From Thermoplasmatota archaeon (GTDB lineage Archaea; Thermoplasmatota; Penumbrarchaeia; Penumbrarchaeales; Penumbrarchaeaceae): 64,000 bases of DNA. This document shows, in pieces, positions 25,814 to 34,213 of the stretch; position 1 is the first letter of the stretch; each line of letters begins with the position of its first letter. The translations under genes and the position numbers were made by a program. The stretch lies in assembly GCA_029762535.1 (NCBI GenBank), contig JARVGK010000008.1, forward strand, positions 1 to 64,000, given 5' to 3'. The notes below the pieces were generated by a model. It made no database searches and had not been told where the DNA came from. It worked only from the letters and a program-made list of their open reading frames with translations.

Positions 25814-27280
25814 TCAAACCCGTTTCAATACCTTGACCTCCAGGTCGGAATATACCAGTTCCAGACCGGGGATCCCCTCCCCCTTCCAGATCCTGTGGAT
25901 TACAGTACTCTTTCCAAGATCCGTCAAAGTATTCGTTTCCCAGTTGATGTATTCACTTGGGTCCTTTCCGGCACCAAGAATGAGAGCATACAGAATCGAG
26001 TATTGTTGTCTAGCGGTCGTGAGGAGATAGGTTGCATTATTCTGGCCCATCAAGTTCAAGGTAACCGAAGGATCTGTTGTGATCAATCCCAGAGAAACAT
26101 CCCTTAATCTGATCTCATCTTCTTCCCATTCCTCGACTGAAGAGGGATCCCATAAAGTTTGTTCGATATACCTTGAAGGTTTATCGATCACAACATCCAA
26201 TCCAGTATAGCCTTCAATGCTATAACCAAGGTCCCACCACGCGAATACAACCTCGCCTGGGTTTGAATTATTCAGCAACCATTGAGCAGCACCTTGTATA
26301 CTCGGATTAAAGAAGTGTGTTACCTCCTCACCATTCTCTTTGTAGATGATCTTGTAAGCTGTATCCATGTAAGGTCCGTGACCATTCCAGACTTCTATCC
26401 TGACTCCTGGCCTTACATGGATCGTCTCAAGTAGTTCGTTCTGTTCGAAGGTCCTATCCTCCCTGTTCATGTCATGATCGAAGAGTCCTATTGAAAGAAG
26501 TCCAATTAGGATAAGGAACACGATGCCTGTACTCAAAGCGAGCGTTTGCCCTCTCTTTCGGTACCTGATAATCCTACCCGGGTCTTCCTCCTTTACCTCA
26601 AGTATCCTCCTGAACCTGTCGAAGAGGGGGGGGAAAACTAAGAAGGCCAAGATCGGGACGATGGAGATCGCCCCTACCACAAGGTTGTTCGGGTATGACC
26701 AGAGATCGTAGCCGAGTTCCCATTCTATAACCTGCTGGAGGATCCCTCCCAATATAGCTGCCACGATTGAGAAAACAGATATTATTAACGTCAAGTGACC
26801 GAGGTATGATATTTTTGTCGTACTGCGAAGTTGCATGATCGAGAGCGTGCCCAATGTTATTCCTAACACGCCGTAAACCGCGCCTATTGAGAGTGCTCCC
26901 CAGAAATAACCATGATCGGTGTATTGCCAAATTGCCTCCCAGTAAGCATCCCTGAAGTAGAATGCCATTATGAGAATATCGAGTACGGCTATGAAGATAC
27001 AGTATGAGAGAATGGCTTTGATTGTTAAAGGGGTCTTGATCTTCATATCCTTCCGGTACTCACCAGCCACTTCGAAGGGATTTCCGAAGTCTTTCAGGGC
27101 CTCCCGGACCGTCCTCTCGTCGGGTCTGTCCAGACCCCGATCCTTCGCAGCATCCATGGTTCTATCCTTGATATGGGCGCGGATCTCGTCAAGGGCAGTT
27201 TTTCTCGCTTTGGGATCCAGCCCGAACAGCTCCGAGTCGATCCTCTTCAGATAATCATCTACGATATTTTCTATTCTCAT
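25814..27280 (-). CDS. HAAS domain–5 TM–STT3/AglB C-terminal-like fusion protein
   Basis: 488 residues. The N-terminal 80 residues (IVDDYLKRIDSEL, ALDEIRAHIKDRT, VREALKDFGNPFEVAGEY) match the HAAS/DUF1700 module found with PadR regulators. Five membrane spans lie between about 83 and 280. The remaining 200 residues, outside the membrane, have AAQWLLNNSNPGEVVFAWWD followed by LGYSIEG, resembling the WWDYG region that binds the sequon in archaeal oligosaccharyltransferase AglB, and later NATYLLTTARQQYSI. The catalytic 13-span half of AglB is absent. Its start overlaps the PadR stop (ATGA). Function unknown. Confidence 0.72.
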   Translation of the reverse strand: MRIENIVDDYLKRIDSELFGLDPKARKTALDEIRAHIKDRTMDAAKDRGLDRPDERTVREALKDFGNPFEVAGEYRKDMKIKTPLTIKAILSYCIFIAVLDILIMAFYFRDAYWEAIWQYTDHGYFWGALSIGAVYGVLGITLGTLSIMQLRSTTKISYLGHLTLIISVFSIVAAILGGILQQVIEWELGYDLWSYPNNLVVGAISIVPILAFLVFPPLFDRFRRILEVKEEDPGRIIRYRKRGQTLALSTGIVFLILIGLLSIGLFDHDMNREDRTFEQNELLETIHVRPGVRIEVWNGHGPYMDTAYKIIYKENGEEVTHFFNPSIQGAAQWLLNNSNPGEVVFAWWDLGYSIEGYTGLDVVIDKPSRYIEQTLWDPSSVEEWEEDEIRLRDVSLGLITTDPSVTLNLMGQNNATYLLTTARQQYSILYALILGAGKDPSEYINWETNTLTDLGKSTVIHRIWKGEGIPGLELVYSDLEVKVLKRV

Positions 27281-27651
27281 AATTCAACCCCCGCATTCTT
27301 CAACATATCTGATACCAGTTCGTTTATGAATTTCCACTCCTTAAGACAGATCTCAAAGGCTTTCCTGCCCTGGGGAGTGATCTCGTAATATTTCCTTCTG
27401 GGACCGGTCTTCGAGTCTCCCCAATAGGTTTTCAGAAACCCTCTTTCTGAGAGCTGGTTCAAGATAGGATAGACCGTTCCCTCGGGAAGGGAATATCTTC
27501 CCCCGCTGTAGGACGCCAGATTATTGATGATCCTGTAGCCGTAGGTTGGATCTTTCTCTGAGCCGATGGTTGCGAGAAGGAGAAATGAGAGCAGTCCCGA
27601 CTTCATCTCCTTCTCGAACTTGTTCTTGAAGACTTCAAGGTCTCGATCCAT
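27277..27651 (-). CDS. PadR family transcriptional regulator
   Basis: 124 residues. The PadR winged helix is clear: LLATIGSEKDPTYGYRII, then YSLPEGTVYPILNQLSERGFL and RRKYYEITPQGRKAF. A C-terminal helix for dimerisation follows. The stop overlaps the HAAS-fusion start by four bases, so the pair is coupled; PadR–HAAS pairs are common and the PadR usually represses its own operon. Intergenic 27652-27882 holds its promoter, with nothing else recognised. Confidence 0.9.
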   Translation of the reverse strand: MDRDLEVFKNKFEKEMKSGLLSFLLLATIGSEKDPTYGYRIINNLASYSGGRYSLPEGTVYPILNQLSERGFLKTYWGDSKTGPRRKYYEITPQGRKAFEICLKEWKFINELVSDMLKNAGVEL

Positions 27652-27882
27652 ATAATTACCTCGATGAACAAGGTATGTAGAGGTTCGAGGTAGTATTTTT
27701 AGGTTTCTCTCTCGTGTAATTGAAACAATACAATGACACCAAGAAGCATGGTGAAGGGATCACCTCGCACCCGATCAAGGCTATGGCCCCCGTCCATTAT
27801 CAGAGAAAAACTGTCCTAAAAGACACATCAAACGTGAATTGGAGGAGAAAAGAATATTAACTATATTTTATTATAGTTGGCT

Positions 27883-28113
27883 ATGGTAGTGCCTTTGACC
27901 ACGACGATCCAGATCTCCGAAGAACTGCAACAGGAGCTTGTCAATAAGAAACTCTATCAGAAAGAGACCTACGAAGAGGTCATATGGAGCCTTCTGGAGG
28001 ACACCAGGGAGCTGTCCGAAGAGACAAAAAGAGAGATAGCAGAGGCCAGAGAGGAGATCAGAAAGGGTAAGTTCCACACGCTCTCCGACGTCAAGAAAGA
28101 GCTGGGACTATGA
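27883..28113 (+). CDS. RelB-like antitoxin
   Basis: 76 residues from ATG 27883 (a TTG two codons earlier is possible). N-terminal TTTIQISEELQQELVNKK is a ribbon-helix-helix-like start; the rest is a charged helix rich in Glu and Lys that would wrap the toxin. It precedes a RelE gene with an ATGA overlap (28110-28113), the usual antitoxin-toxin order. TATA-like AT-rich sequence lies at 27851-27874. Confidence 0.8.
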   Translation: MVVPLTTTIQISEELQQELVNKKLYQKETYEEVIWSLLEDTRELSEETKREIAEAREEIRKGKFHTLSDVKKELGL

Positions 28114-28364
28114 CATATCAGATCATTTTCTCCGATCGAGCCTTCAAACAGTTGAAGAAGTTGGACCGAAACACCCAAGAGAGGATCATATCCTCTCTGG
28201 AGCGCATCAGGATCCGTCCTGAGCATTTCATCACCAAACTGGTTGGGGATCCAGGTTATAAATTGAGGGTCGGGGACCACAGGATAATTCTCGATCTGGA
28301 TAACCATATGTTGCTGATATTGATCATCAAGGTGGGGCATCGAAAGAACATCTACGATAGATAG
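28110..28364 (+). CDS. RelE/ParE family toxin
   Basis: 84 residues. Typical RelE fold: YQIIFSDRAFKQLKKLDRNT, then PGYKLRVGDHRIILDL and a terminal strand ending VGHRKNIYDR. Conserved basic residues (R54, R59-type positions in LRVGDHR, and HRKNIY) suit an mRNA interferase. It forms a type II toxin-antitoxin module with the preceding gene. Confidence 0.88.
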   Translation: MTYQIIFSDRAFKQLKKLDRNTQERIISSLERIRIRPEHFITKLVGDPGYKLRVGDHRIILDLDNHMLLILIIKVGHRKNIYDR

Positions 28365-28401
28365 ATATTTACTATTCGATCCCTCACTAGAAAGGATCCA
28401 C

Positions 28402-28815
28402 CTAGTGCTCTTCGCTCTCGCAGTGGGCCTTGTATGGATCCACGTCCATGAGCTTTGAGGTCTCCGAGGGGTCTCCTATCTTCATCTTGTATATCCAGTT
28501 CTCGTAAGGGTCCTCGTTCAGCTTTTCCGGCGCGTTGATGACGTCCTCGTTGACCTCGAGGATCTCCCCGGAGAGGGGGGAATATATCGGAGTGGATGCC
28601 TTCACGGACTCCACTGCCCCCTCGGGCGACAGCTCCTTGAACTGTTCGCAGTTCTCCCCGACGATGGGGGATTCGACGTACACGATATCGGTGAGATGAT
28701 GCGTCGCATAGGCTGTGATCCCCACGACGGCGATATCGCCCTCTATCCTGGCCCACTCGTGGGTGGGTGTATACTTCAGACCCTCTATGAATTTTAGATC
28801 GCTTATCTCCGACAT
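28402..28815 (-). CDS. gcvH: Glycine cleavage system H protein
   Basis: 137 residues. THEWARIEGDIAVVGITAYA is the family start, and lipoyl attachment Lys72 lies in VESVKAS. It carries the aminomethyl group from the P-protein to the T-protein. It is downstream of gcvT with a 55-bp gap on the same strand. The C-terminal tail is rich in Glu and His. No lipoamide dehydrogenase gene is present in the window. Confidence 0.95.
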   Translation of the reverse strand: MSEISDLKFIEGLKYTPTHEWARIEGDIAVVGITAYATHHLTDIVYVESPIVGENCEQFKELSPEGAVESVKASTPIYSPLSGEILEVNEDVINAPEKLNEDPYENWIYKMKIGDPSETSKLMDVDPYKAHCESEEH

Positions 28816-28870
28816 GTCCTTGCCTCCTTTGTTCCTTATCTTGTACCTCTATTTTAATCTTCATGGGGGT

Positions 28871-29947
28871 TCAGGCCCTGGGGTTCACTACCTCTATGGG
28901 GACCATCCTTTCCTTTATCCTGACATCGAGCTTTGTTCCGAACTCGTGCAGATCGTATTTGACGTAACCCAATCCGAAACCGATCTTCCTTGCGGGTATC
29001 ATCGTACCCGATGTGACGTCCCCGACCTTCTCATTGTCCTTGAAGATCTCCATGCCGGTTCGAGGGATCCCGCGGTCCTTAAGCTGGAAAGCGACGAACT
29101 TCTGGGGGATGCCGTTCCTCTGCTGCTCTTCGAGCACGCTCTTCCCGACGAAATCATGGTCCATCTTGACGCACCATGCGACGTTGGTCTCGAGAGATGT
29201 ATGGTTGAAATCGAAATCCTGGCCGGACAGAAGCAGGGCCTTCTCCATCCTCAACGTGTCCCTTGCTCCCAGTCCTATAGGTTTGATGCCGAACTCCTCC
29301 CCGTGCTTGAAGATCGACTTCCAGACTGCAACAGCGTCCTCGTTGGGGATCATAAGCTCGAAACCGTCCTCACCGGTGTATCCGGACCTCCATACCAGAT
29401 AGGTCCGGTCGAGGTCCTTGAAATGCATATAGTCGCAGTTGAAGAACTTCATCTCGCAGGGATGGGTGGTCGCCTTCCTCATCACTTCCACCGCTTTCGG
29501 ACCCTGGACTGCCAGTATCGCGTAGTCATCGGAGATGTTCTCCATGACGGTCCCGGGCTTCCTGTACTTGTTGAAATGGTCCCAATCCAGCTTGATCTTT
29601 GCGGCGTTGGGGACGGAGAAGTAATGATCCTCGGACAATCTCGCGATTATCATATCATCGACGATCATCCCTTCCTCGTTGAGGAAGTGGGTGTACTTCA
29701 ACTGCTTCATCCTCATGCCGCGTATGTCCTGGGTGAGGATATTGTCCATCGTATCTGTTGCCGTGTCGCCGTATATCCTGAAATTGCCCATGTGCGACAC
29801 GTCGAATACACCCACACCGGTCCTTACCGTTACATGCTCATCCGTTATGTTCGTGTAATGGGTGGGAAGGTAGAAACCGAAGAAATCCACCATGTTCCCG
29901 CCCATCTGAACGTGGACCTCTGCAAGAGGAGTCTTTTTTAAGGTCAT
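28871..29947 (-). CDS. gcvT: Aminomethyltransferase (glycine cleavage T protein)
   Basis: 358 residues, folate-binding T-protein. The N-terminus reads TPLAEVHVQMGGNMVDFFGF; DVSHMGNFRI, GYTGEDGFELM and GLGARDTLRMEKALLLSGQD follow, with the GcvT C-terminal barrel at about 275-358. It releases ammonia and transfers the methylene group to tetrahydrofolate or tetrahydromethanopterin. A palindrome lies over its predicted transcription start. Confidence 0.95.
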   Translation of the reverse strand: MTLKKTPLAEVHVQMGGNMVDFFGFYLPTHYTNITDEHVTVRTGVGVFDVSHMGNFRIYGDTATDTMDNILTQDIRGMRMKQLKYTHFLNEEGMIVDDMIIARLSEDHYFSVPNAAKIKLDWDHFNKYRKPGTVMENISDDYAILAVQGPKAVEVMRKATTHPCEMKFFNCDYMHFKDLDRTYLVWRSGYTGEDGFELMIPNEDAVAVWKSIFKHGEEFGIKPIGLGARDTLRMEKALLLSGQDFDFNHTSLETNVAWCVKMDHDFVGKSVLEEQQRNGIPQKFVAFQLKDRGIPRTGMEIFKDNEKVGDVTSGTMIPARKIGFGLGYVKYDLHEFGTKLDVRIKERMVPIEVVNPRA

Positions 29948-29960
29948 TTTATCATCCCAG

Positions 29961-29976
29961 CGTCCCCCGGGGGACG
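29961..29976. promoter_or_regulatory. 16-bp perfect palindrome in the divergent gcv promoter
   Basis: CGTCCCCCGGGGGACG is a perfect inverted repeat. It sits 14 nt upstream of gcvT and close to the start point expected from a TATA-like TATTAAAATAC on the minus strand (about 29997-30007). The intergenic region 29948-30109 also has GGGGTC/ACCCC repeats at 30041-30066 nearer gcvPA. A shared regulator is likely but not encoded next to it. Confidence 0.5.
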
Positions 29977-30109
29977 GATGTGCATAAGGGAAATGTGTAT
30001 TTTAATATTGGGTCACAAGCCGTATTCGAAAGAGACGTAAAGGGGTCTTTTCACCCCACGTTGGGGACATACCCTAACCATTCCATGGAAAAGAATTAAG
30101 AAAAGGACC

Positions 30110-31501
30110 ATGATTACCCACGGCCCCAAGGGCGAAGGACGGTCGGTCGTATTGCATTACCTGCCTAATCACAACAACGAGAAAGAGATGCTTGAAAGGA
30201 TAGGGATCAAGGCCATTGGAGACCTGTTCTCGGACGTCCCCGAACACCTGAGGTCCAAGGAACTGGGACTCCCTCCGGCAGTGTCGGAGGTCGAACTCCT
30301 GAGAGAGACCGATGAACTGATGGGAAGGTCAAGGAGCGGGAACGACATGCTGATGTTCCTGGGAGGCGGCTTCTATGATCATTTCATACCAACGGTCGTG
30401 GACAACGTCACGTCCAGATCCGAGCTGTACACATCATACACCCCCTACCAGCCCGAGATGTCCCAGGGCATACTGCAGGCGCTCTTCGAATACCAATCCC
30501 TCATGTCCGACCTCCTGGGCATTGACGTCGTCAACACATCGATGTACGACCAGCAGACCGCGATAGGCGAGGCCATACTGATGGCGAACCGAATAAACCA
30601 TAGGAACACCTTCCTCATCCCCGAACACATATCCCGGGACAAGGAATGCGTCATCGCCAACTATATCCTTGGGTCCGGGATAGAGCTCGTGAAGGTTCCC
30701 TTTCAAAACGGGGTCATGGACCTGGGGGCGCTCGAAGGCCTGCTCGGCCCGGAGGTGTCCGGCCTCTACGTCGAGAACCCCAACATCCTCGGCATGTTCG
30801 ATCCAGGGGCACTGAAGGTCCGATCGATCCTGGACCCGAAAATGGTCCTCGTCGTCGGGATCAACCCGATGACGCTCGGCATAGCCGCACCTCCCGGCTC
30901 CTACGGTGCCGACATAGTCGTAGGGGACGTTCAGCCCTTGGGGGTCCCTATGAGCTACGGAGGACCATCGGCCGGAATATTCGGAACAACGATGCAGCAT
31001 GTCAGAAAGATGCCCGGAAGGCTCATAGGAGCCACCAAGGACGATATGGGCAGGCGCGCCTTCTGCATGACCCTCTCCACAAGAGAGCAGCACATAAGGA
31101 GGGATAGGGCGACTTCGAACATATGCACCAACGAGGCCCTAACTTCGATCCGCGCCGCCGCTTATCTCGCATCCCTGGGCAAGGAGGGATTCAGGTCGCT
31201 CGGGATCCAGCTCGCCTCCAGGGGAAAACACCTCTCCGAGAGGATCGACTCCCTCGAGGGTTTCACTGCCCCGGCCTTCCCGGGTCATTTCTTCAACGAG
31301 TTCCCGGTAAGATCCGACGTTGACGCTTGCGCCCTACTCGATGAGTGTGAGAGCCGTGGGGTCCTGGCAGGAATCAACATCAACAACGACATCCCGTCGC
31401 TTGAGAACATCTTCACGGTGGCCACCACGGAGATGCACACCTCGAAGGATTACGACAAACTGCTAAGAGTCCTCAAAGCCTCCAGGGAGGCGATCCTATG
31501 A
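30110..31501 (+). CDS. gcvPA: Glycine dehydrogenase (decarboxylating), subunit 1
   Basis: 463 residues, the N-terminal half of a split P-protein, as in archaea and many Gram-positive bacteria. It has YTPYQPEMSQGILQALFEYQ, MYDQQTAIGEAILM and GGPSAGIFGT. It pairs with the subunit encoded next. Together they decarboxylate glycine and load the aminomethyl group on H protein. Start ATG 30110 gives the normal N-terminus; the next gene begins 4 bp before its end. Confidence 0.95.
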   Translation: MITHGPKGEGRSVVLHYLPNHNNEKEMLERIGIKAIGDLFSDVPEHLRSKELGLPPAVSEVELLRETDELMGRSRSGNDMLMFLGGGFYDHFIPTVVDNVTSRSELYTSYTPYQPEMSQGILQALFEYQSLMSDLLGIDVVNTSMYDQQTAIGEAILMANRINHRNTFLIPEHISRDKECVIANYILGSGIELVKVPFQNGVMDLGALEGLLGPEVSGLYVENPNILGMFDPGALKVRSILDPKMVLVVGINPMTLGIAAPPGSYGADIVVGDVQPLGVPMSYGGPSAGIFGTTMQHVRKMPGRLIGATKDDMGRRAFCMTLSTREQHIRRDRATSNICTNEALTSIRAAAYLASLGKEGFRSLGIQLASRGKHLSERIDSLEGFTAPAFPGHFFNEFPVRSDVDACALLDECESRGVLAGININNDIPSLENIFTVATTEMHTSKDYDKLLRVLKASREAIL

Positions 31502-32967
31502 GGTTCGAATTCCAGCAGGCCAGATGGGATGAGCCTCTTCTGAACGAAAAGAGCAGAAAGGGGCGTGTGGGCGCATCGATCCCGCCTTGGGACGACGTGA
31601 GGGAGGTCTCAACACTGCTCCCCGAGGGAATGCTGCGCGAGGAACTCAATCTGCCCGAGCTATCGGAGCCAGAGGTGGTAAGGCACTATGTCAGGCTCTC
31701 GCAGATGAACTTCGGAACCGATTCGGGCATATACCCCTTGGGGTCCTGCACCATGAAGTACAATCCAAAGATCAACGATCGGATCGCTTCACACTCCACC
31801 CTGACCAGAATGCACCCACTTCAGCCAGAGGACACCATACAGGGTGTCCTCGCCATGATGTACGAGCTTCAAGAGGCACTCTGCGAGATAGGCGGCATGT
31901 GCGCTTGCACGCTTCAGCCTGCCGCCGGTGCCGCCGGAGAGTTCACCGGACTCCTTATTGCCAGAAAATACCACGGATCCAGAGGTGATCATCGAGATGA
32001 GATCATCATCCCCGACTCGGCCCACGGAACCAACCCGGCTTCGGCAGTGATGGCCGGGTTCAAGGTCATCGAGATCAAGTCCGCCCCCGACGGTTCGGTG
32101 GACCTGGACGCATTGAAAGGCGCCCTCTCCGAGAGGACTGCTGCGTTCATGATAACCAACCCCTCTACCCTGGGCATATTCGAGAAGAACATATGTGAGA
32201 TACAGCAGGCATGCCACGATGCGGGAGCGCTTCTGTATTACGACGGGGCGAACTTAAACGCGTTGATGGGGATCTCAAGGCCGGGGGACATGGGCTTTGA
32301 CATCATGCACTACAACCTGCACAAGACCTTCTCAACCCCACACGGCGGCGGTGGGCCAGGGGCCGGACCCGTCGCGGTAACGGCCGAACTGGCAAAATTC
32401 CTACCCGTCCCGGTGGTGGTGAAGGAGGGCAACACCTACAAGCTAGATCACGACAGGCCTGATTCGATCGGCAAGGTCAAGGGCTTCTACGGGAACGTGG
32501 GGGTCCTTATCAGGGCATGGGCCTACATCAAGACCCTTGGGGCGGAGGGGTTGAAAAGGACCTCGGAACTGGCGGTCCTCAATGCATCCTACATAAGATC
32601 GAGAATAGAGTCCGTATATCCCGTGCCGTTCAACGCACCGTCGAAGCACGAGTTCGTTGCCTCCGCGGATTTCCTCAAGGAGAATGGGGGTTCCGCCAAG
32701 GATGTCGCAAAGATGCTGGCAGAGAGAGGCCTGCATCCGCCTACGAACTACTTCCCCCTTATCGTAAGCGAGGCGCTGATGATCGAACCGACCGAGAGCG
32801 AGACGATGGAGGAACTGGACAGGTTCTGCGATGCTCTTCTCGATATAGCCAAGTCGGATCCGGAAGAGTGGAAGAAGGCCCCGCGAACCACGACCGTCTC
32901 AAGGGTCGATGACATAACCGCCGCCAAGAACCTGATCCTCAACTGGAACCAGTTACCCAGGGAATGA
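31498..32967 (+). CDS. gcvPB: Glycine dehydrogenase (decarboxylating), subunit 2
   Basis: 489 residues, the PLP-binding half of the split P-protein. The Schiff-base Lys is K276 in NLHKTFSTPHGGGGPG. Other family segments are YPLGSCTMKYNPK, LQPAAGAAGEFTG and PDSAHGTNPASA. Overlap ATGA with gcvPA suggests coupled, equimolar synthesis. The gene ends 12 bp from the convergent M20 peptidase gene. Confidence 0.95.
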   Translation: MRFEFQQARWDEPLLNEKSRKGRVGASIPPWDDVREVSTLLPEGMLREELNLPELSEPEVVRHYVRLSQMNFGTDSGIYPLGSCTMKYNPKINDRIASHSTLTRMHPLQPEDTIQGVLAMMYELQEALCEIGGMCACTLQPAAGAAGEFTGLLIARKYHGSRGDHRDEIIIPDSAHGTNPASAVMAGFKVIEIKSAPDGSVDLDALKGALSERTAAFMITNPSTLGIFEKNICEIQQACHDAGALLYYDGANLNALMGISRPGDMGFDIMHYNLHKTFSTPHGGGGPGAGPVAVTAELAKFLPVPVVVKEGNTYKLDHDRPDSIGKVKGFYGNVGVLIRAWAYIKTLGAEGLKRTSELAVLNASYIRSRIESVYPVPFNAPSKHEFVASADFLKENGGSAKDVAKMLAERGLHPPTNYFPLIVSEALMIEPTESETMEELDRFCDALLDIAKSDPEEWKKAPRTTTVSRVDDITAAKNLILNWNQLPRE

Positions 32968-32979
32968 AAATTGAATAGC

Positions 32980-34212
32980 TCAAAAATCACCCATCATGAA
33001 CAGGGTCGCTATGACCTTGCAGTCGCTTATCATATTATCCACGAGGATGTGCTCGTTCGGCGCATGGGCCTGGTTCAAAACCGTCTCCCAGACAGCCACC
33101 TCGAACCCGGCGTTCCGGAGCATTGCAGCGCAGGTGCCACCTCCTATCCCCCCTGTATAGGCCTTCTTCCCGGTCGCCATCTCGATAGCGCGTGAGAGAT
33201 TTCTTACGATCATGGCATCCGGCCCGGTGGGATGGATGGTTCTCTCGTTGAGGACCACCTCGAGATCGATCCTTACTCCAGTCCTTGATTCTATATCATC
33301 CGCGACCCCTCTCATCACCGATAGGACATCCTCAGCATCATACAGAGGTAAAAGCCGGCAGTCCATGTAAAAGACATCCTCACCAGGCAGCACGTTGATC
33401 CCCGACACACCTGGTTCCCTTTTGGTAGGTTCGAAACTGGAAAGAGGGTGATCGAACGAATCGTCCCTCTGGTCAAAGCGCTCATGGAGCGCCCGATCCG
33501 CTTCGGATCCGAACATCATGGACGCCCTGAAGGCGTTGTTGCCCAGGTGGGGCATGCTTGCGTGACATTGCTTTCCCTTGACCTTTACCCTGACCCAGAG
33601 AAGGGATTTCTCACCGATCTCGATCATTCTCCCTTCAGGCTCTCCGTGATCGGGGACGAGGATGAGGTCGCTATCTCGAAAAACGCCCTCTTTGAGAAGA
33701 TGGCCGATACCTTTCTCGTTCGTCTCCTCCTCGTCGGAGACGAAGAACAGGGCAATATCAAAGGCTGGTTCCGCTCCGGTATCGAGAAGCGCCCTGGCCG
33801 CGAATATGGAGGCGGTAAGGGCCTGTCCGTTGTCCTCGGCGCCCCTGCCCGTGACCTGGCCATCCCGGACCTGAGCGTCGAAGGGATCGGACTCCCATGC
33901 GCCCGGATCGCCGGGCGGGACGACGTCCATGTGGGTGATCACGACGATCCTCCTATCGGAACTCCGACCCTTTATATCGACCATGATATTGGGCCTGAAA
34001 CCGGAACTCATATCACTGTCGGGAGCATCGAACCGCAGTATTTTCCCGAATCCGCGGTCCCGAAGGTATTTCTGGATGAACGCGGCCTTGTGCTCCTCTC
34101 CGCTGCCTCCCGATCCAGGACCTACGGCGGGTATCGAGATGATGTCGGTAAGGAAGCGAACCATCTCATCCTTATGTCCATCTATATGTTCAAACCACTC
34201 TTTATCGGCCAT
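32980..34212 (-). CDS. M20 family metallopeptidase in the cyanophycin operon
   Basis: 410 residues from ATG 34212, one base after the cphA stop; longer readings run into cphA. Zinc ligands fit M20: H94 and D96 (THMDVVPPG), D127 (GAEDNG), E161/E162 (SDEEE), D188 (PDHGE), and a late His in the NEHI segment. The catalytic and lid domains are both present. Its place as third gene after cyanophycinase and cyanophycin synthetase suggests that it hydrolyses the beta-Asp-Arg dipeptide released from the polymer; this is inference, and a general diaminopimelate/ornithine-type deacylase activity is the alternative. Confidence 0.8.
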   Translation of the reverse strand: MADKEWFEHIDGHKDEMVRFLTDIISIPAVGPGSGGSGEEHKAAFIQKYLRDRGFGKILRFDAPDSDMSSGFRPNIMVDIKGRSSDRRIVVITHMDVVPPGDPGAWESDPFDAQVRDGQVTGRGAEDNGQALTASIFAARALLDTGAEPAFDIALFFVSDEEETNEKGIGHLLKEGVFRDSDLILVPDHGEPEGRMIEIGEKSLLWVRVKVKGKQCHASMPHLGNNAFRASMMFGSEADRALHERFDQRDDSFDHPLSSFEPTKREPGVSGINVLPGEDVFYMDCRLLPLYDAEDVLSVMRGVADDIESRTGVRIDLEVVLNERTIHPTGPDAMIVRNLSRAIEMATGKKAYTGGIGGGTCAAMLRNAGFEVAVWETVLNQAHAPNEHILVDNMISDCKVIATLFMMGDF

Positions 34213-34213
34213 A

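Noticed and set aside
29948-30109. Glycine riboswitch upstream of the gcv genes
   Set aside because: The conserved tandem aptamer cores are not seen, and the space between the divergent genes is too short.
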